A DNA stretch of 38,256 nucleotides. Source: Planctomycetaceae bacterium. GTDB lineage: Bacteria > Planctomycetota > Planctomycetia > Pirellulales > Pirellulaceae. The DNA is taken from the NCBI GenBank assembly GCA_015490875.1, contig WFWZ01000288.1, forward strand, positions 1-38,256, given 5' to 3'. Within the stretch, counting starts at the first letter, position 1, and each line of letters begins with the position of its first letter. Positions 8,600 to 18,087 of this stretch are shown here, piece by piece. The notes under the pieces are model-generated. The model had not been told where the DNA came from, did no database searches, and was given only the letters and a program-made list of their open reading frames with translations. The position numbers and the translations under genes were made by a program.

Positions 8600-10993
8600 C
8601 TAATACCTTGTGACGGCTGCGCCGGCGTTGAACATGGCACGAGCTACCTCCGTCCAGGATGCCCACTCGGCCGCCGGCGCCGGCGCCTCCACGCGTGCAA
8701 TACCGACCCGCAACAAAGCCTCCGCCTTCTTGCTGTCCGCTGCAAACTCCGACCTCGCTCCCTCCAGCACCTCTAACAACGCCTCGACTTCATCCGGCTC
8801 GAGGGAACGGGAGAAAATTCGCTCCGCTGCCCACTGCACGCGGGCCGCATCGTCGGAGCTGGGCGATTCACGGAGGATTCGAGCGGCAAAGATGCGAGCC
8901 GCTTCGACAGCACTGGGATCGTTCAAAAGGACCAGGGCGGCCAGAGGCGTGTTCGAGCGAGGCCGTTGTGCGGTGCACTCTTCGCGACTAGGGGCGTCAA
9001 ACGCCTTGAGCATCGGATGGAGGTACTGCCGCTGCCAGTGCACGTAGACACCACGCCGCCACTGCGAGGGACCTCGATCCGGCCGGTACTTTCGCTTGGG
9101 GAAGTTGAGGTGCCGGTAGTAACCGGCGGGCTGATACGGGCGAGCACTCGGACCACCCAACTCTGTTACGAGCAACCCACTGACCGCCAACATCTGGTCG
9201 CGAATCATCTCCGCCGGCAACCGGAAGGCGTTTTGATGAGCGAAAAGCCGGTTTTCCGGATCGATGTTGCGTTGCTGTTGACTCGCACGTGACTCGAGCC
9301 GGTATGCGCGACTTTCGAGAATTCGTTTGATAGTCGGCTTCAGTTTCCAATCGTTGGCCACCAGTTCCAGGGCCAACCGGTCGAGCAGTTCGGGATGATC
9401 GGGCGGCTCGCCCTGCCCGCCGAAGTCATCGAGCTTGCGCGCCAACCCCTCTCCGAAAAAGAGATACCAAAGCCGGTTGGCCATCACGCGCGCTGTCAAC
9501 AGCCCGATGCCGTCGTGCGGATCGACGAGCCAGTTGGCCAGATCCAAACGTGTGGCCCTCCCCGTCACGTTCAACTTCCCAAGAAACTCGGGAACTTCGG
9601 GTTGCATGATGGGGCCGGATTCATCCAGCCAATTGCCTCGAGGCAGCAAACGAATGGTGCGCGGGATCGTGGCGACGCTGATCATCAGCCGCCTCGCCTG
9701 CCCTTCGATGCGCCCCATCGCTGCCTCCAGTTGCCGTCGCCGCTCGGTCGCCTGAGGCCTTGCGTCTCCGGCAAGTGCCAACCACTCCCGCCGAAGCCGT
9801 CCCAGTTCGGCCCGCTCGCGTCGAGAAAGCACCACGATCTCTGGCTCGCGTACCGTCCGTTCCCGATCGACGCCGTGCCCCAGATGGCGTCCTTCATCCA
9901 AGTCCGCGAAGAAAGCCGCCATCGAGTAGAAGTCCTTCATCGTGAAGGGGTCGTACTTGTGGTCATGGCACTGCGCACAGCCCATCGTGGCACCCAGCCA
10001 GACGGCTGAAAGGTTGCGAACGTGGTCGGCCGAGTAAATCGCGAGATATTCTTTCGCCTGTACTCCCCCTTCGTGCGATGTTTGCAGCAGCCGGTTGTAG
10101 GCGGACGCAATGACACTTTCGAGCGTCGCATCGGGCAAGAGATCACCGGCAATCTGGTACCGCGTGAACTCGTCGAACGGCATATCGTCGTTGAGCGCAT
10201 CGATGACCCAATCGCGATAAGGTGAAATCGAATGCTCCTGGTCGCCGTGGTAGCCGACCGTGTCGGCATAGCGCACCAGATCGAGCCAATAGATGGCCAT
10301 GCGCTCTCCGTAAGCAGAACTCGCTAAGAACCGATCGATCCAGCGACTCCAGCGATCGGGGCCACGATCTGCCCGAAACTCGGCCAACTCTTCGGCAGTC
10401 GGCGGCAGGCCACGCACGTCGAACGAGAGTCGCCGCAACAGCGTGTTATCGTCGGCGAGGCGCGCCGGCTCGACGCCCGCCGATTCCATACGCGCCAGCA
10501 AGAACGCATCGATGAAGTTGACCGGCCAATCATCATTGGCAACCTGCGGTGTGGGATGACGGACAGGAGGGACATACGCCCAGTGCCGAGCCCACGGCGC
10601 TCCCTGTTCGATCCACCGCCGGATCTTGGCACGCTCTTGCTCGGTCAGATCCTTGCCCACTTCCGCCGGTGGCATGCGCAGATCGGGATCGGATTCGTGC
10701 AAGCGCTGCCACAGCAAACTCGCTTCCGGCTTTCCCGGAACGATGGCCGCTCCCTCGTCTCGCTCGGCCTTGGCACTGGCCTCCTCGTCGAGCCTCAAGT
10801 CGGCCTCTCTCGCTTCCTCGTCGGGACCATGACAGGCGAAACATTTGTCCGAAAGAATCGGACGAATATCGCGGGCGAAATCGATGGGAGCGTTGTCGTT
10901 GGCTCGCGCGAGCGACGTTGTCATTAACCCCAGTCCCGCTACAACGACGATGAAGTGGCGCACGAACCCGCGCCTCGGCCTTTCATATCGCAT
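8600..10993 (-). CDS. PSCyt1/DUF1549/DUF1553 cytochrome-like protein
   Basis: A 797-aa exported protein of a family abundant in Planctomycetota. After a signal peptide (residues 1-31) comes a cytochrome c-type PSCyt1 domain with heme-binding CFACH at 51-55 and a conserved Met-containing loop (LRMPPAE). DUF1549 follows (about 155-375) with a second CxxCH, CAQCH, at 339-343. DUF1553 makes up the C-terminal third. Such proteins usually sit beside a DUF1501 gene; none is seen here. Their function is unproven, with a role in extracellular redox chemistry or polymer breakdown suggested. I chose the ATG at 10993 because AGGGAAAG precedes it and the signal peptide begins there. An ATG at 11080, with GGGAGAG upstream and closely following the mobB stop, is an alternative that would add 29 residues. 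Confidence 0.88.
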   Translation of the reverse strand: MRYERPRRGFVRHFIVVVAGLGLMTTSLARANDNAPIDFARDIRPILSDKCFACHGPDEEAREADLRLDEEASAKAERDEGAAIVPGKPEASLLWQRLHESDPDLRMPPAEVGKDLTEQERAKIRRWIEQGAPWARHWAYVPPVRHPTPQVANDDWPVNFIDAFLLARMESAGVEPARLADDNTLLRRLSFDVRGLPPTAEELAEFRADRGPDRWSRWIDRFLASSAYGERMAIYWLDLVRYADTVGYHGDQEHSISPYRDWVIDALNDDMPFDEFTRYQIAGDLLPDATLESVIASAYNRLLQTSHEGGVQAKEYLAIYSADHVRNLSAVWLGATMGCAQCHDHKYDPFTMKDFYSMAAFFADLDEGRHLGHGVDRERTVREPEIVVLSRRERAELGRLRREWLALAGDARPQATERRRQLEAAMGRIEGQARRLMISVATIPRTIRLLPRGNWLDESGPIMQPEVPEFLGKLNVTGRATRLDLANWLVDPHDGIGLLTARVMANRLWYLFFGEGLARKLDDFGGQGEPPDHPELLDRLALELVANDWKLKPTIKRILESRAYRLESRASQQQRNIDPENRLFAHQNAFRLPAEMIRDQMLAVSGLLVTELGGPSARPYQPAGYYRHLNFPKRKYRPDRGPSQWRRGVYVHWQRQYLHPMLKAFDAPSREECTAQRPRSNTPLAALVLLNDPSAVEAARIFAARILRESPSSDDAARVQWAAERIFSRSLEPDEVEALLEVLEGARSEFAADSKKAEALLRVGIARVEAPAPAAEWASWTEVARAMFNAGAAVTRY

Positions 10994-11090
10994 CTTTCCC
11001 TGCGTCGTCTCGCGGTTCCCGGGAATCGATGAAACAGGCAGAGGAACATCGCTCTTCCAGTTGTACCTCTTGAGGAACATGGCACTCTCC

Positions 11091-11609
11091 CTACTTCGGA
11101 TGCTGGACTCCGGCGAGTTCCAAAACGGCGTGAGCCACGCTGGCCAGATCGCTGCGGCGAAGCACCGTCGTAGCGCATGGGACCGGATCTTCGGTGACGA
11201 TGTAGCGGATCGTGGGATCGGTCGCCGAGAGTGGTTCGGGGGCGACATCTTTTCGCCACACTTCGATCCTAGGTGCCTTGGACGACTGATCCCCTTCGAC
11301 CAGCACGACGTCGCACTTCTCAAACATCGGAGCGAACGGAGCGTACCGGTCATCCGACTGTTCGTTGGGATCGACATCCCAAAAGAGAGCGGAAGTCGTC
11401 CGCGAAAGGATTCCGGCCGGACTTCCCCCGGCGGCGCGGTGACGGTGCGAATCCTTGCCCGGCAGATCGAGTTCGTGTTGATGGTGCGTGTGTTTGATCG
11501 TGCCCACGCGGTAACCGTGGTCCGTCAGCCACTGCGTCAATTCGCACAACAGTGTCGTTTTCCCGTGATTCTTGCGTCCTACGATGTGAACGCGTTTGGC
11601 AATCGTCAT
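11091..11609 (-). CDS. mobB: Molybdopterin-guanine dinucleotide biosynthesis adaptor protein MobB
   Basis: A 172-aa P-loop GTPase that assists MobA in attaching GMP to molybdopterin. The Walker A motif GRKNHGKTT is at residues 11-19. It is followed by VGTIKHTHH, typical of MobB, and later by VVLVEGDQSSKAPRIEV, the Walker B-like region with the family's conserved VEG. Length is normal for the family. No mobA or other molybdenum-cofactor gene is adjacent, so it acts with partners encoded elsewhere. It sits 48 nt downstream of the PIG-L gene on the same strand and is followed closely by the DUF1553 protein gene. Confidence 0.9.
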   Translation of the reverse strand: MTIAKRVHIVGRKNHGKTTLLCELTQWLTDHGYRVGTIKHTHHQHELDLPGKDSHRHRAAGGSPAGILSRTTSALFWDVDPNEQSDDRYAPFAPMFEKCDVVLVEGDQSSKAPRIEVWRKDVAPEPLSATDPTIRYIVTEDPVPCATTVLRRSDLASVAHAVLELAGVQHPK

Positions 11610-11657
11610 CGTGGTTGCTCTGCTTGTCGGTGCGTCGGCACGCCGCCAGTGTTACTC

Positions 11658-12368
11658 TCAAAACGCCAGTGTTCGTTTCCAGGTACCCGCCCAGCGGAAT
11701 GCTTCGGCGGCGCTGACTCCGGCCTGTTCGCCCCGTACGCTGCACTGCTGCAACATCATGGCTTCGAGCGCCGAGAAACTCTGGTCGGCGCCTCGAGCCA
11801 ATTGGCTTTCGTGGAACCGCAGCATCCTCCGTTTGACTTCGACGTAGCTGGTGATGTCAACGTAAAAGCCGGCGTCGAAACCGGACATCCCCACCGTGTC
11901 CATGAACCACAGTCCGGGAACCCGTTCCAATACGCCGGCTTCGGTCTGGTGGCCGTGCGACGCGGCGAACCACGAGGCGGTCTCCGCTAACCGCGACGCG
12001 GCTCGATGATCGGCATGATAGTCGTTCGGTGCATGAGCGATGACCAGTGTCGGTCGGAACCGCCTTAAAAGTTCCACGACCATCTGCCTCTGTTCAGGGA
12101 CGTCGGCCAGCGTCCCGTCGGGAATCTCGCCGAAGAGCAATTCGGCTCCGAGCAACTCGGCCGCCTTGGTCGCCTCGCGCTTGCGCACCTCCGCCAAGTC
12201 TTCCCGCGGCGGGTTCGTCTGCCCGCGGTCCCCCCGGCAGAGGATCACGATCCCGACAGAGGCGCCTTCGTCGGCGGCTCGAGCCAGCGTTCCCGCGCAG
12301 AGCAACTCGGCATCGTCGGGATGCGCCACGACGGCCAGCACCCGGTCCCCCGAAAAACGCAGTCGCAT
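11658..12368 (-). CDS. PIG-L family N-acetylglucosaminyl deacetylase (BshB-like)
   Basis: A 236-aa zinc-dependent deacetylase of the PIG-L/LmbE family. The metal-binding AHPDD motif is at residues 15-19 and the second site HADH at 118-121, the expected spacing. The CRGDRGQTNPP segment (about 44-54) is like that of BshB, which removes acetyl from GlcNAc-malate in bacillithiol synthesis, but family members also act on other N-acetyl sugars. No bshA or bshC homologue is in the window, so the substrate stays open. It lies 35 nt after the potassium channel gene and 48 nt before mobB, all on the same strand. Confidence 0.87.
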   Translation of the reverse strand: MRLRFSGDRVLAVVAHPDDAELLCAGTLARAADEGASVGIVILCRGDRGQTNPPREDLAEVRKREATKAAELLGAELLFGEIPDGTLADVPEQRQMVVELLRRFRPTLVIAHAPNDYHADHRAASRLAETASWFAASHGHQTEAGVLERVPGLWFMDTVGMSGFDAGFYVDITSYVEVKRRMLRFHESQLARGADQSFSALEAMMLQQCSVRGEQAGVSAAEAFRWAGTWKRTLAF

Positions 12369-12403
12369 CGTCCCCCTCCTTCCGGCGCTCGTCCGTCACA
12401 GCT

Positions 12404-13474
12404 TCACGATTCCGGCGAAGCACTCTCCTCTCCGTCAGCGTCACGTCCCTCCGGCAAGTTCTGTTCTTCATGGTACACCAGACCGAGCCGATCGCGAAAT
12501 CGGCGGATGTCCCGCGAGTGTCCCATCACAATGAGAACCTGGTCGACTTCAAGCCGATGTTGGGCCGACGGGTTGAAGATCATCTCCCCATCCGCCTGCT
12601 TGACGCCGACAACCAGGAGTCGGTGTTCGCGAAAGAGGGTGACCTCGGCCAGGCGTTTACCCGTAATCGGGGTGTCGGCCGGCACGGCGATTTCATCCAT
12701 CTCGATATCGCCGAACGAGCTTTCCGCCACCAGTTCGAGGAAATCAGCCGTGTTGGGCCGTGTGATGAGCCGCTCCATGATGTGAGCCCCGATCCGAGCC
12801 GGCATGACGACTCGATTGGCCCCTGCCGCTCGCAGCTTCCGTTCAGTCGAGATATTCTCGGCACGCGCTACAATGAAGATCTGCGGATTCATTTCCCGTG
12901 CCGTGAGCGTGATGAAAACATTGGCCGCATCGGAGGAAAGAGCCGTAATGATGGAGCTGGCGCGTTCTACGCCGGCGAGCACCAGCAAGTCGTCTTGCGT
13001 CGCATCGCCTTCGATGCAGAGGTAGCGGTGATCCATGGCTTCTTCAGCCAACTTCTCGTCCCGCTCGATAACGGCAAAGGGGCGCCCCTGTTTCACAAGA
13101 CTCGCGGCGATCGTCTGGCCGATCCGTCCAAAGCCGCAGACGATCACGTGGCCGCGCAGCTGCTTGAGCTTCTCGATCTGCCTGCGTTTTCCGAGCGTGC
13201 GTGTCAGTTCGCCTTCCACAACCATCTGCAAAAGCCCTCCAAAGGTATAGGCGACCGCTGTCATCCCGAAGACGATGACGCCAACCGTAAAAAGCTGGAA
13301 CGCGGGACCGCGCACCGGATGCTCGCCATAACCGACGGTCGAAACGGTGATCGCCAGCATCCACAGCGCCTCAGACCAACTATACCCGAACCAGATGTAG
13401 CCGCAGTAGGCGGTGACCAGCACAGCGGCCGCCCATGTGAGTCCCGATCGAATGCGCTGCAGCGGCGTCTTCAT
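12404..13474 (-). CDS. Potassium channel with RCK (TrkA-N/TrkA-C) domains
   Basis: A 356-aa two-helix K+ channel subunit. The first membrane helix spans about residues 12-30, the pore loop carries the selectivity filter TVGYG at 46-50, and the second helix spans about 60-82. A cytoplasmic RCK domain follows, with the Rossmann motif GFGRIG at 114-119 and an acidic residue at the end of strand 2 (VIERDE). A TrkA-C-type domain occupies about 245-330, and the tail is polar. This resembles MthK/Kch-type ligand-gated channels. The gene starts one base after the argJ stop (TGA-T-ATG), which suggests translational coupling with argJ although no functional link is known. Confidence 0.92.
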   Translation of the reverse strand: MKTPLQRIRSGLTWAAAVLVTAYCGYIWFGYSWSEALWMLAITVSTVGYGEHPVRGPAFQLFTVGVIVFGMTAVAYTFGGLLQMVVEGELTRTLGKRRQIEKLKQLRGHVIVCGFGRIGQTIAASLVKQGRPFAVIERDEKLAEEAMDHRYLCIEGDATQDDLLVLAGVERASSIITALSSDAANVFITLTAREMNPQIFIVARAENISTERKLRAAGANRVVMPARIGAHIMERLITRPNTADFLELVAESSFGDIEMDEIAVPADTPITGKRLAEVTLFREHRLLVVGVKQADGEMIFNPSAQHRLEVDQVLIVMGHSRDIRRFRDRLGLVYHEEQNLPEGRDADGEESASPES

Positions 13475-13475
13475 A

Positions 13476-14666
13476 TCATGTGTGGTATTCAGCGTTGATC
13501 GTGATGTACTCGTGCGTCAGGTCGCTCGTCCAGAAGGTGCAGTCGGCCTTCCCCATGCCCAGGTCGAGTTCGACCGGCAATTCAAACGACTCCCGCATCA
13601 CGCCTCGCAACGCGACCTCGTCGAACTCGATCGGCATGCCACCTTCGAAGACGGGGACCCCGCACAGACGCAGCTTCAGTCGATCGGGATCCAAAGGGAC
13701 TCCGGCATAACCGGCCGCCGAAACGATCCGACCCCAATTCGGGTCTGCCCCCGTCATCGCTGTCTTAACCAGCGGACTGTCGGCGATCGTTCGAGCGACC
13801 CGGAAAGCCGCCTTCTCATCCGGAGCGCCTGTCACGCGAATCGTCACCAGGTGCGTTGCCCCTTCTCCATCGGCGGGAATCTGCTTCGCCAAATCGACGG
13901 ACAACGCGGTAAGCGCGTCGCCTAGGATCAACTCTTCCTCTGAGTCGCACACCTCCACATCGCCCGACGCCAACAAGACCACCGAATCATTGGTGCTTGT
14001 GTGACCCTCAACGCTGATGCAGTGAAACGATCGGTCCACGGCAGCACGAAGCAGCCGTTGGGCGGACTCGAGTGACAGTTTTGCGTCGGTCAGGATGACG
14101 GCGAGCATCGTGGCCATTCGAGGCCCGATCATGCCGGCTCCCTTCGCTATCCCGGTCAACGCGACGCGCCGATCCCCGAGCGTCACTTCTCTGTGGGCCG
14201 TCTTGATCACGCGGTCGGTCGTCAGGATGGCTCGCGCTGCTTCCTCCAATGCGGCTGCATCACTTCGAGACTCCGCCACCGCACGCGGGATGCCCTCTTC
14301 CAGTGCCGCCATCGGAAGAAACTCGCCGATGATGCCGGTCGACATCACGAGCACCTGCTCCGGCTGCGCTCCGATCGCCTCGGCCGTCCACCGCGCCATG
14401 GTCTCGGTGTCCGCAGCCCCTCGCTCACCCGTGCAGGCATTAGCGTTACCGGAGTTGATCACGATGGCCCGCACATGGTCACTGGGCGTCCGCTGCCGGC
14501 ACCATTGGACCGGCGCCGCCACCACTCGGTTCTGCGTGTAGACTCCAGCCGCCACCAGGTCCGACTCGGACCAGACGACCGCCAAATCGAGTGCCTCGGG
14601 CTTGATTCCGCAGTGGACCCCCGCCGCACGAAATGGCGCCGGTGGACGGATGCCGCCGCTTTCCAT
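13476..14666 (-). CDS. argJ: Arginine biosynthesis bifunctional protein ArgJ
   Basis: A 396-aa glutamate N-acetyltransferase/amino-acid acetyltransferase that recycles the acetyl group from N-acetylornithine to glutamate. The self-cleavage motif ATML is at residues 185-188, with Thr186 as the nucleophile after processing into alpha and beta chains. The N-terminal GVHCGIK and NSGNANACTG motifs and the C-terminal end in EYHT fit the family. AGGAGG lies just before the ATG. argC is immediately upstream (60-nt gap), so the two act in consecutive parts of the acetyl cycle. Whether it is mono- or bifunctional cannot be read from sequence. Confidence 0.95.
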   Translation of the reverse strand: MESGGIRPPAPFRAAGVHCGIKPEALDLAVVWSESDLVAAGVYTQNRVVAAPVQWCRQRTPSDHVRAIVINSGNANACTGERGAADTETMARWTAEAIGAQPEQVLVMSTGIIGEFLPMAALEEGIPRAVAESRSDAAALEEAARAILTTDRVIKTAHREVTLGDRRVALTGIAKGAGMIGPRMATMLAVILTDAKLSLESAQRLLRAAVDRSFHCISVEGHTSTNDSVVLLASGDVEVCDSEEELILGDALTALSVDLAKQIPADGEGATHLVTIRVTGAPDEKAAFRVARTIADSPLVKTAMTGADPNWGRIVSAAGYAGVPLDPDRLKLRLCGVPVFEGGMPIEFDEVALRGVMRESFELPVELDLGMGKADCTFWTSDLTHEYITINAEYHT

Positions 14667-14726
14667 GACCTCCTCCCTCGTCGTGTGCCGTACGTCCCAG
14701 GTCGCGCTTCGACCCCGTCCCCATCT

Positions 14727-15734
14727 TCAAAGTGCCATCGTCTCGGGAAGGCCGAACATCACATTGAGATTCTGCACCGCCGCCCCCGAGGCCCCCTTTC
14801 CCAGATTGTCGATGGCCGAAAAGATAACGAGCTTGCCACGCACGCGACGAACCGTGAGGTCACAATAGTTGGAACTGAGCGTGTCCTTGGTCGCTGGCAA
14901 GTGTTCCACAACTCGGACAAACGGCTCGTCCCGGTAAAACGCCTCGAGAAAATCAAGCCACTCGTCTTCACTCTTCTCCACCGTCGGGTTGGCATACACG
15001 GTGGCCAAAATGCCGCGGTCCATGGGAACCAGGTGAGGCGTGAACAGGAGCGAAGGTCGCCGGCCTACAAACCTCCCCAAGACTTGCTCCATTTCCGGCG
15101 TGTGCCGGTGACGTCCCACCGAGTAGGGCGTGACGTTCTCGTTTGCCTCGACGAAATGCGTCGTCAACTTGGGCGTGCGGCCCGCACCCGAAAGGCCGCT
15201 TTTGGCATCCACGACCACCGAATCGGGCTCGATGACCTCGGCCTTCAACAACGGAGCCAGAGCCAAGATGGCTGCCGTGGGATAGCAGCCGGGATTGGCC
15301 ACCAACCGGGCTTCCCGAATAGCGGGCCGAAAGAGTTCGGGAAGTCCGTAGGCGACTTTGCCCAACCGCTGCGAGTCGGGATGGCGTTTGCCGTACCACT
15401 CCTCGTACGTCTCGGCATCATCCAGCCGGTAGTCGGCACTGAAGTCGATGACCCGCACATCGCTGTCTGCCAACTGGGCGATGACGTCTGCTGAAGCGCC
15501 GTGAGGCAGACAACTGAAAATGCAGTCTGTTTCCGCGGCAACCTGGAGTGGGTCTGCCGACACGAGTTCCAGCTCGAGTCGACCGGCGAATTGCGGATGG
15601 ACTGCCGAGACACGAGGCCGCCCCTCTTGGCGGCTCGTCAATACGCGAATCTCCACTTCCGGATGCCGCAGCAGCACTCGGATCAACTCTCGTGCCGTAT
15701 ACCCCGTCGCACCCAAGATCCCCACGCGAATCAT
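14727..15734 (-). CDS. argC: N-acetyl-gamma-glutamyl-phosphate reductase ArgC
   Basis: A 335-aa NADPH-dependent enzyme reducing N-acetylglutamyl-phosphate to the semialdehyde. The nucleotide-binding motif GATGYTAREL lies at residues 8-17 and the catalytic Cys is C150 in NPGCYPTA. GRHRHTPE and the C-terminal DNLGKGASGAAVQNLN are typical. The start at 15734 is preferred because AAGGG lies 9 nt upstream; an ATG three codons earlier (15743) abuts that ribosome binding site. argJ follows 60 nt later in the same direction. Other arginine genes (argB, argD) are not in the window. Confidence 0.95.
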   Translation of the reverse strand: MIRVGILGATGYTARELIRVLLRHPEVEIRVLTSRQEGRPRVSAVHPQFAGRLELELVSADPLQVAAETDCIFSCLPHGASADVIAQLADSDVRVIDFSADYRLDDAETYEEWYGKRHPDSQRLGKVAYGLPELFRPAIREARLVANPGCYPTAAILALAPLLKAEVIEPDSVVVDAKSGLSGAGRTPKLTTHFVEANENVTPYSVGRHRHTPEMEQVLGRFVGRRPSLLFTPHLVPMDRGILATVYANPTVEKSEDEWLDFLEAFYRDEPFVRVVEHLPATKDTLSSNYCDLTVRRVRGKLVIFSAIDNLGKGASGAAVQNLNVMFGLPETMAL

Positions 15735-15783
15735 TTCTGTCATCCCTTCTCTGCAAACCTCGACCGTGAGGTGCAGTATAACT

Positions 15784-16443
15784 CTAACGCGGACCGTCAC
15801 AAGCAACCGCCGAGCGGACCACGTCCATCCACTCAGCCAGTACCATCGCGGTCGCTCCCCAAATCCAAAAGCCGTGCCAGGGCCATCCTGGAGCATCGAA
15901 CGAAAGCCCGCTCCGAGTCATCCTCCGGTTCGACGCTTCAGGCCATGCCAGAAACTCCTTCAGCGACACCTCCAACACGTGAGCTACCTCATCAGGACAA
16001 GGATCCCATTGCGGACGCTCTTGCGCGGCAAAGACGACTGGTTGCATGAGAAAATTCGTACCGAAAACGTAAACGGGAGTCAGGATCCCGAGCCTCCTGA
16101 GGGAACTCGGAGGCACTCCCAGCTCCTCCTCGGTCTCTCGTAGCGCACACACTTCCGCCGATTCTCGGCACTCCAGCACCCCGCCCGGCAAGCAGACCTG
16201 ACCCGCATGGTCCTTCATGTGATCGGGCCGCACCGTAAGCGGAAAGGACCACCCGCCTGTTTCGTCGGGGTACAGCAACACGGCAACGGCCGCTCGTTTG
16301 GCCGAAGGACTCGGAGGCCCCGCATGACGCCCGTACGCCAGCGAGGGTGCCAACCGCCGGTGGGCGGCACGGCCGGGAAGCGGAAGTTTGAGACGTTCCA
16401 CGAGACAGTCCAGGACATGGCGCTCTCTTCGGTTATCCACCAT
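15784..16443 (-). CDS. CoA pyrophosphatase-type Nudix hydrolase
   Basis: A 219-aa Nudix hydrolase. The Nudix box runs from G88 to G109, with E94, R102-E103 and E106-E107 as the expected metal-binding and catalytic residues. Just before it is a CoA-diphosphatase-type signature (LTVRPDHMKDHAGQVCLPGG, residues 69-88), so the likely substrate is CoA or a related nucleotide diphosphate. GGAGGGG precedes the ATG at 16443; an ATG at 16494 is in frame but lies inside the upstream gene and lacks this site. The start overlaps the end of the upstream membrane-protein gene by 11 nt, so the two are probably cotranscribed. Confidence 0.87.
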   Translation of the reverse strand: MVDNRRERHVLDCLVERLKLPLPGRAAHRRLAPSLAYGRHAGPPSPSAKRAAVAVLLYPDETGGWSFPLTVRPDHMKDHAGQVCLPGGVLECRESAEVCALRETEEELGVPPSSLRRLGILTPVYVFGTNFLMQPVVFAAQERPQWDPCPDEVAHVLEVSLKEFLAWPEASNRRMTRSGLSFDAPGWPWHGFWIWGATAMVLAEWMDVVRSAVACDGPR

Positions 16444-18052
16444 CTCTGCCCCTCCGCAGTGACTGATCGTCCGTCGGAATTCGATAAACGACAAAGCGCG
16501 TCGACACGTCCAGCCTTTCAGGATAGACGCGTTTCCAACTCAGCGGCCTTTGAGACCATCGCCGGTCGATCAGGATCCAACGGGCCCCATAGCGAACTGC
16601 CAGGCGACGAAGCCCGCTTTCCCCATGGGCGACGAGTCCATACCGTACGACCTCACGAGGATACACCTCCTGGTAGCGTTCCCACCATTGCACGACGGAT
16701 CGTGCATCTTGCGGGATATCCTTCCAGTTCACCACCTCGGCCCGCCCCGAATACCATTTGAATGTTTGTTGGTGGCGCGGCGTCAGCCATACATCTCCCG
16801 GTGCCGTATGCTCCCCGGCCCAGCGGCAAACGGCCTGCCATTCTGCCAGTGCCTCCCGCCACTTCTCCGGAGACTCGCGGCGAAACAGCCCACCCTGTTG
16901 TGCGGCTGGAGGAACGTCGATCTTCCATTGATGCCGGATGTCGATTCCACAAAAGAGGCCGAACGCCACGAGACCCACGGCCGCCAATCTCCAGCCGTCT
17001 CGGGAACTCGAACTCGTACGTGGGGCTGCTCGCGCCGCCAAGACCGACAACCCCACCGGCAACAGCCAGTCCGAGGTCCGAAACCAGTAGAACCTGGCCA
17101 CTTGAGCTGCCGACTTGGGAGACCACTCACCCCAAAGACTGATGGCAATGCCGACCAACAAAAGCCCAGCGGCTCCCCACACGAGTTTTCCCACATGCTG
17201 CACCGCCCGCTCGCCTCGCAGCGCAAACCAACCGACCGAAAACAAACCCCACGCCACAAAATGAGCCGCGATGGCAGAAAGGGGAAACCGCTGGAAAACC
17301 AGATGGTGGGCCAACCGACGGTAGACATAGACGACTGCTGCTTCTGCGGCTACCTCGGCCGGCACGCCACGGTTCAATTGCCAGGCGGGCCACCAGCCGA
17401 TTGCGGACAGAACAATGGCCACGGCCGCCGCCGGAAGCCAACTCGGTCGTCGCAAGACACTCCCACCCAACGCCACCACCGAACCAACCACGGTCAACAG
17501 AAGGAGCCATCCCCCAATCAAAACATGCCATCCGGCAGCCGCTCCAGCCATCACCAGCGCCCACTCCCACCTCCCGCGCGTCACACAGGCAACCGCCAGC
17601 AATGCAAGCGCGAACGCCAACCCTTTGGCTTCGACGCCCCCGATCATCCATTCCCCGGCCATCGGCGTCGCCCGCTGCAATGCGATCAACAACAGCCCGA
17701 CGCCTACGGCACCGGCTGCGCCCAAGTCGAGGGCAGCCCCAAGCGCCATCATCGATCCGGCGAGAGCAATCCAGACGGTCCACCGCCCCCACCAGGCCGC
17801 TGTCTCCAAGTCTGTCCATTGCGTTAGCCGCCCGAAGGTGGCCAAAAAGAGCGCGTGCGCATCCTGAGACTCGACGAACAAATCTCCGGCGGCAAAGCTC
17901 GGGTCGTGGTAGTGTCGCGCCTTGACCCAATAGTGCGACTCATTGACGTGAGGCGGCGGAGCACCTGCCAACAAGAAACATGCCATCACCAGCGCGAACC
18001 ACGCCCCGCCCCATCGCATTGCTTGCGTCACGGTTGGTCTCGTCCGCTCCAT
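16433..18052 (-). CDS. Polytopic membrane protein, DUF6798-like (GT-C-type fold suspected)
   Basis: A 539-aa protein with about nine to ten hydrophobic segments up to residue ~375, then a soluble C-terminal domain of ~150 residues. The N-terminal region after the first helix has NESHYWVKARHYHDPSF, an acidic/His-rich loop of the kind seen after TM1 in GT-C glycosyltransferases. The C-terminal domain contains CRWAGEHTAPGDVWLTPRHQQTFKWYSGR, a layout I recall from DUF6798 proteins of Planctomycetota. No donor or acceptor can be named. An in-frame GTG at 18091 overlaps the sulfatase stop (GTGA) and would add 13 residues; the ATG at 18052 gives a more usual N-terminus. The gene overlaps or directly follows the sulfatase gene. 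Confidence 0.75.
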   Translation of the reverse strand: MERTRPTVTQAMRWGGAWFALVMACFLLAGAPPPHVNESHYWVKARHYHDPSFAAGDLFVESQDAHALFLATFGRLTQWTDLETAAWWGRWTVWIALAGSMMALGAALDLGAAGAVGVGLLLIALQRATPMAGEWMIGGVEAKGLAFALALLAVACVTRGRWEWALVMAGAAAGWHVLIGGWLLLLTVVGSVVALGGSVLRRPSWLPAAAVAIVLSAIGWWPAWQLNRGVPAEVAAEAAVVYVYRRLAHHLVFQRFPLSAIAAHFVAWGLFSVGWFALRGERAVQHVGKLVWGAAGLLLVGIAISLWGEWSPKSAAQVARFYWFRTSDWLLPVGLSVLAARAAPRTSSSSRDGWRLAAVGLVAFGLFCGIDIRHQWKIDVPPAAQQGGLFRRESPEKWREALAEWQAVCRWAGEHTAPGDVWLTPRHQQTFKWYSGRAEVVNWKDIPQDARSVVQWWERYQEVYPREVVRYGLVAHGESGLRRLAVRYGARWILIDRRWSQRPLSWKRVYPERLDVSTRFVVYRIPTDDQSLRRGRDGG

Positions 18053-18087
18053 ACCCGCCTGCCTGGAATGGCATGCCCCTTCCCCGT

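Noticed and set aside
12047..13498. 483-residue plus-strand frame across the K+ channel gene
   Set aside because: It is antisense to a gene with a TVGYG filter and RCK motifs and has a low-complexity Arg/Pro-rich start.
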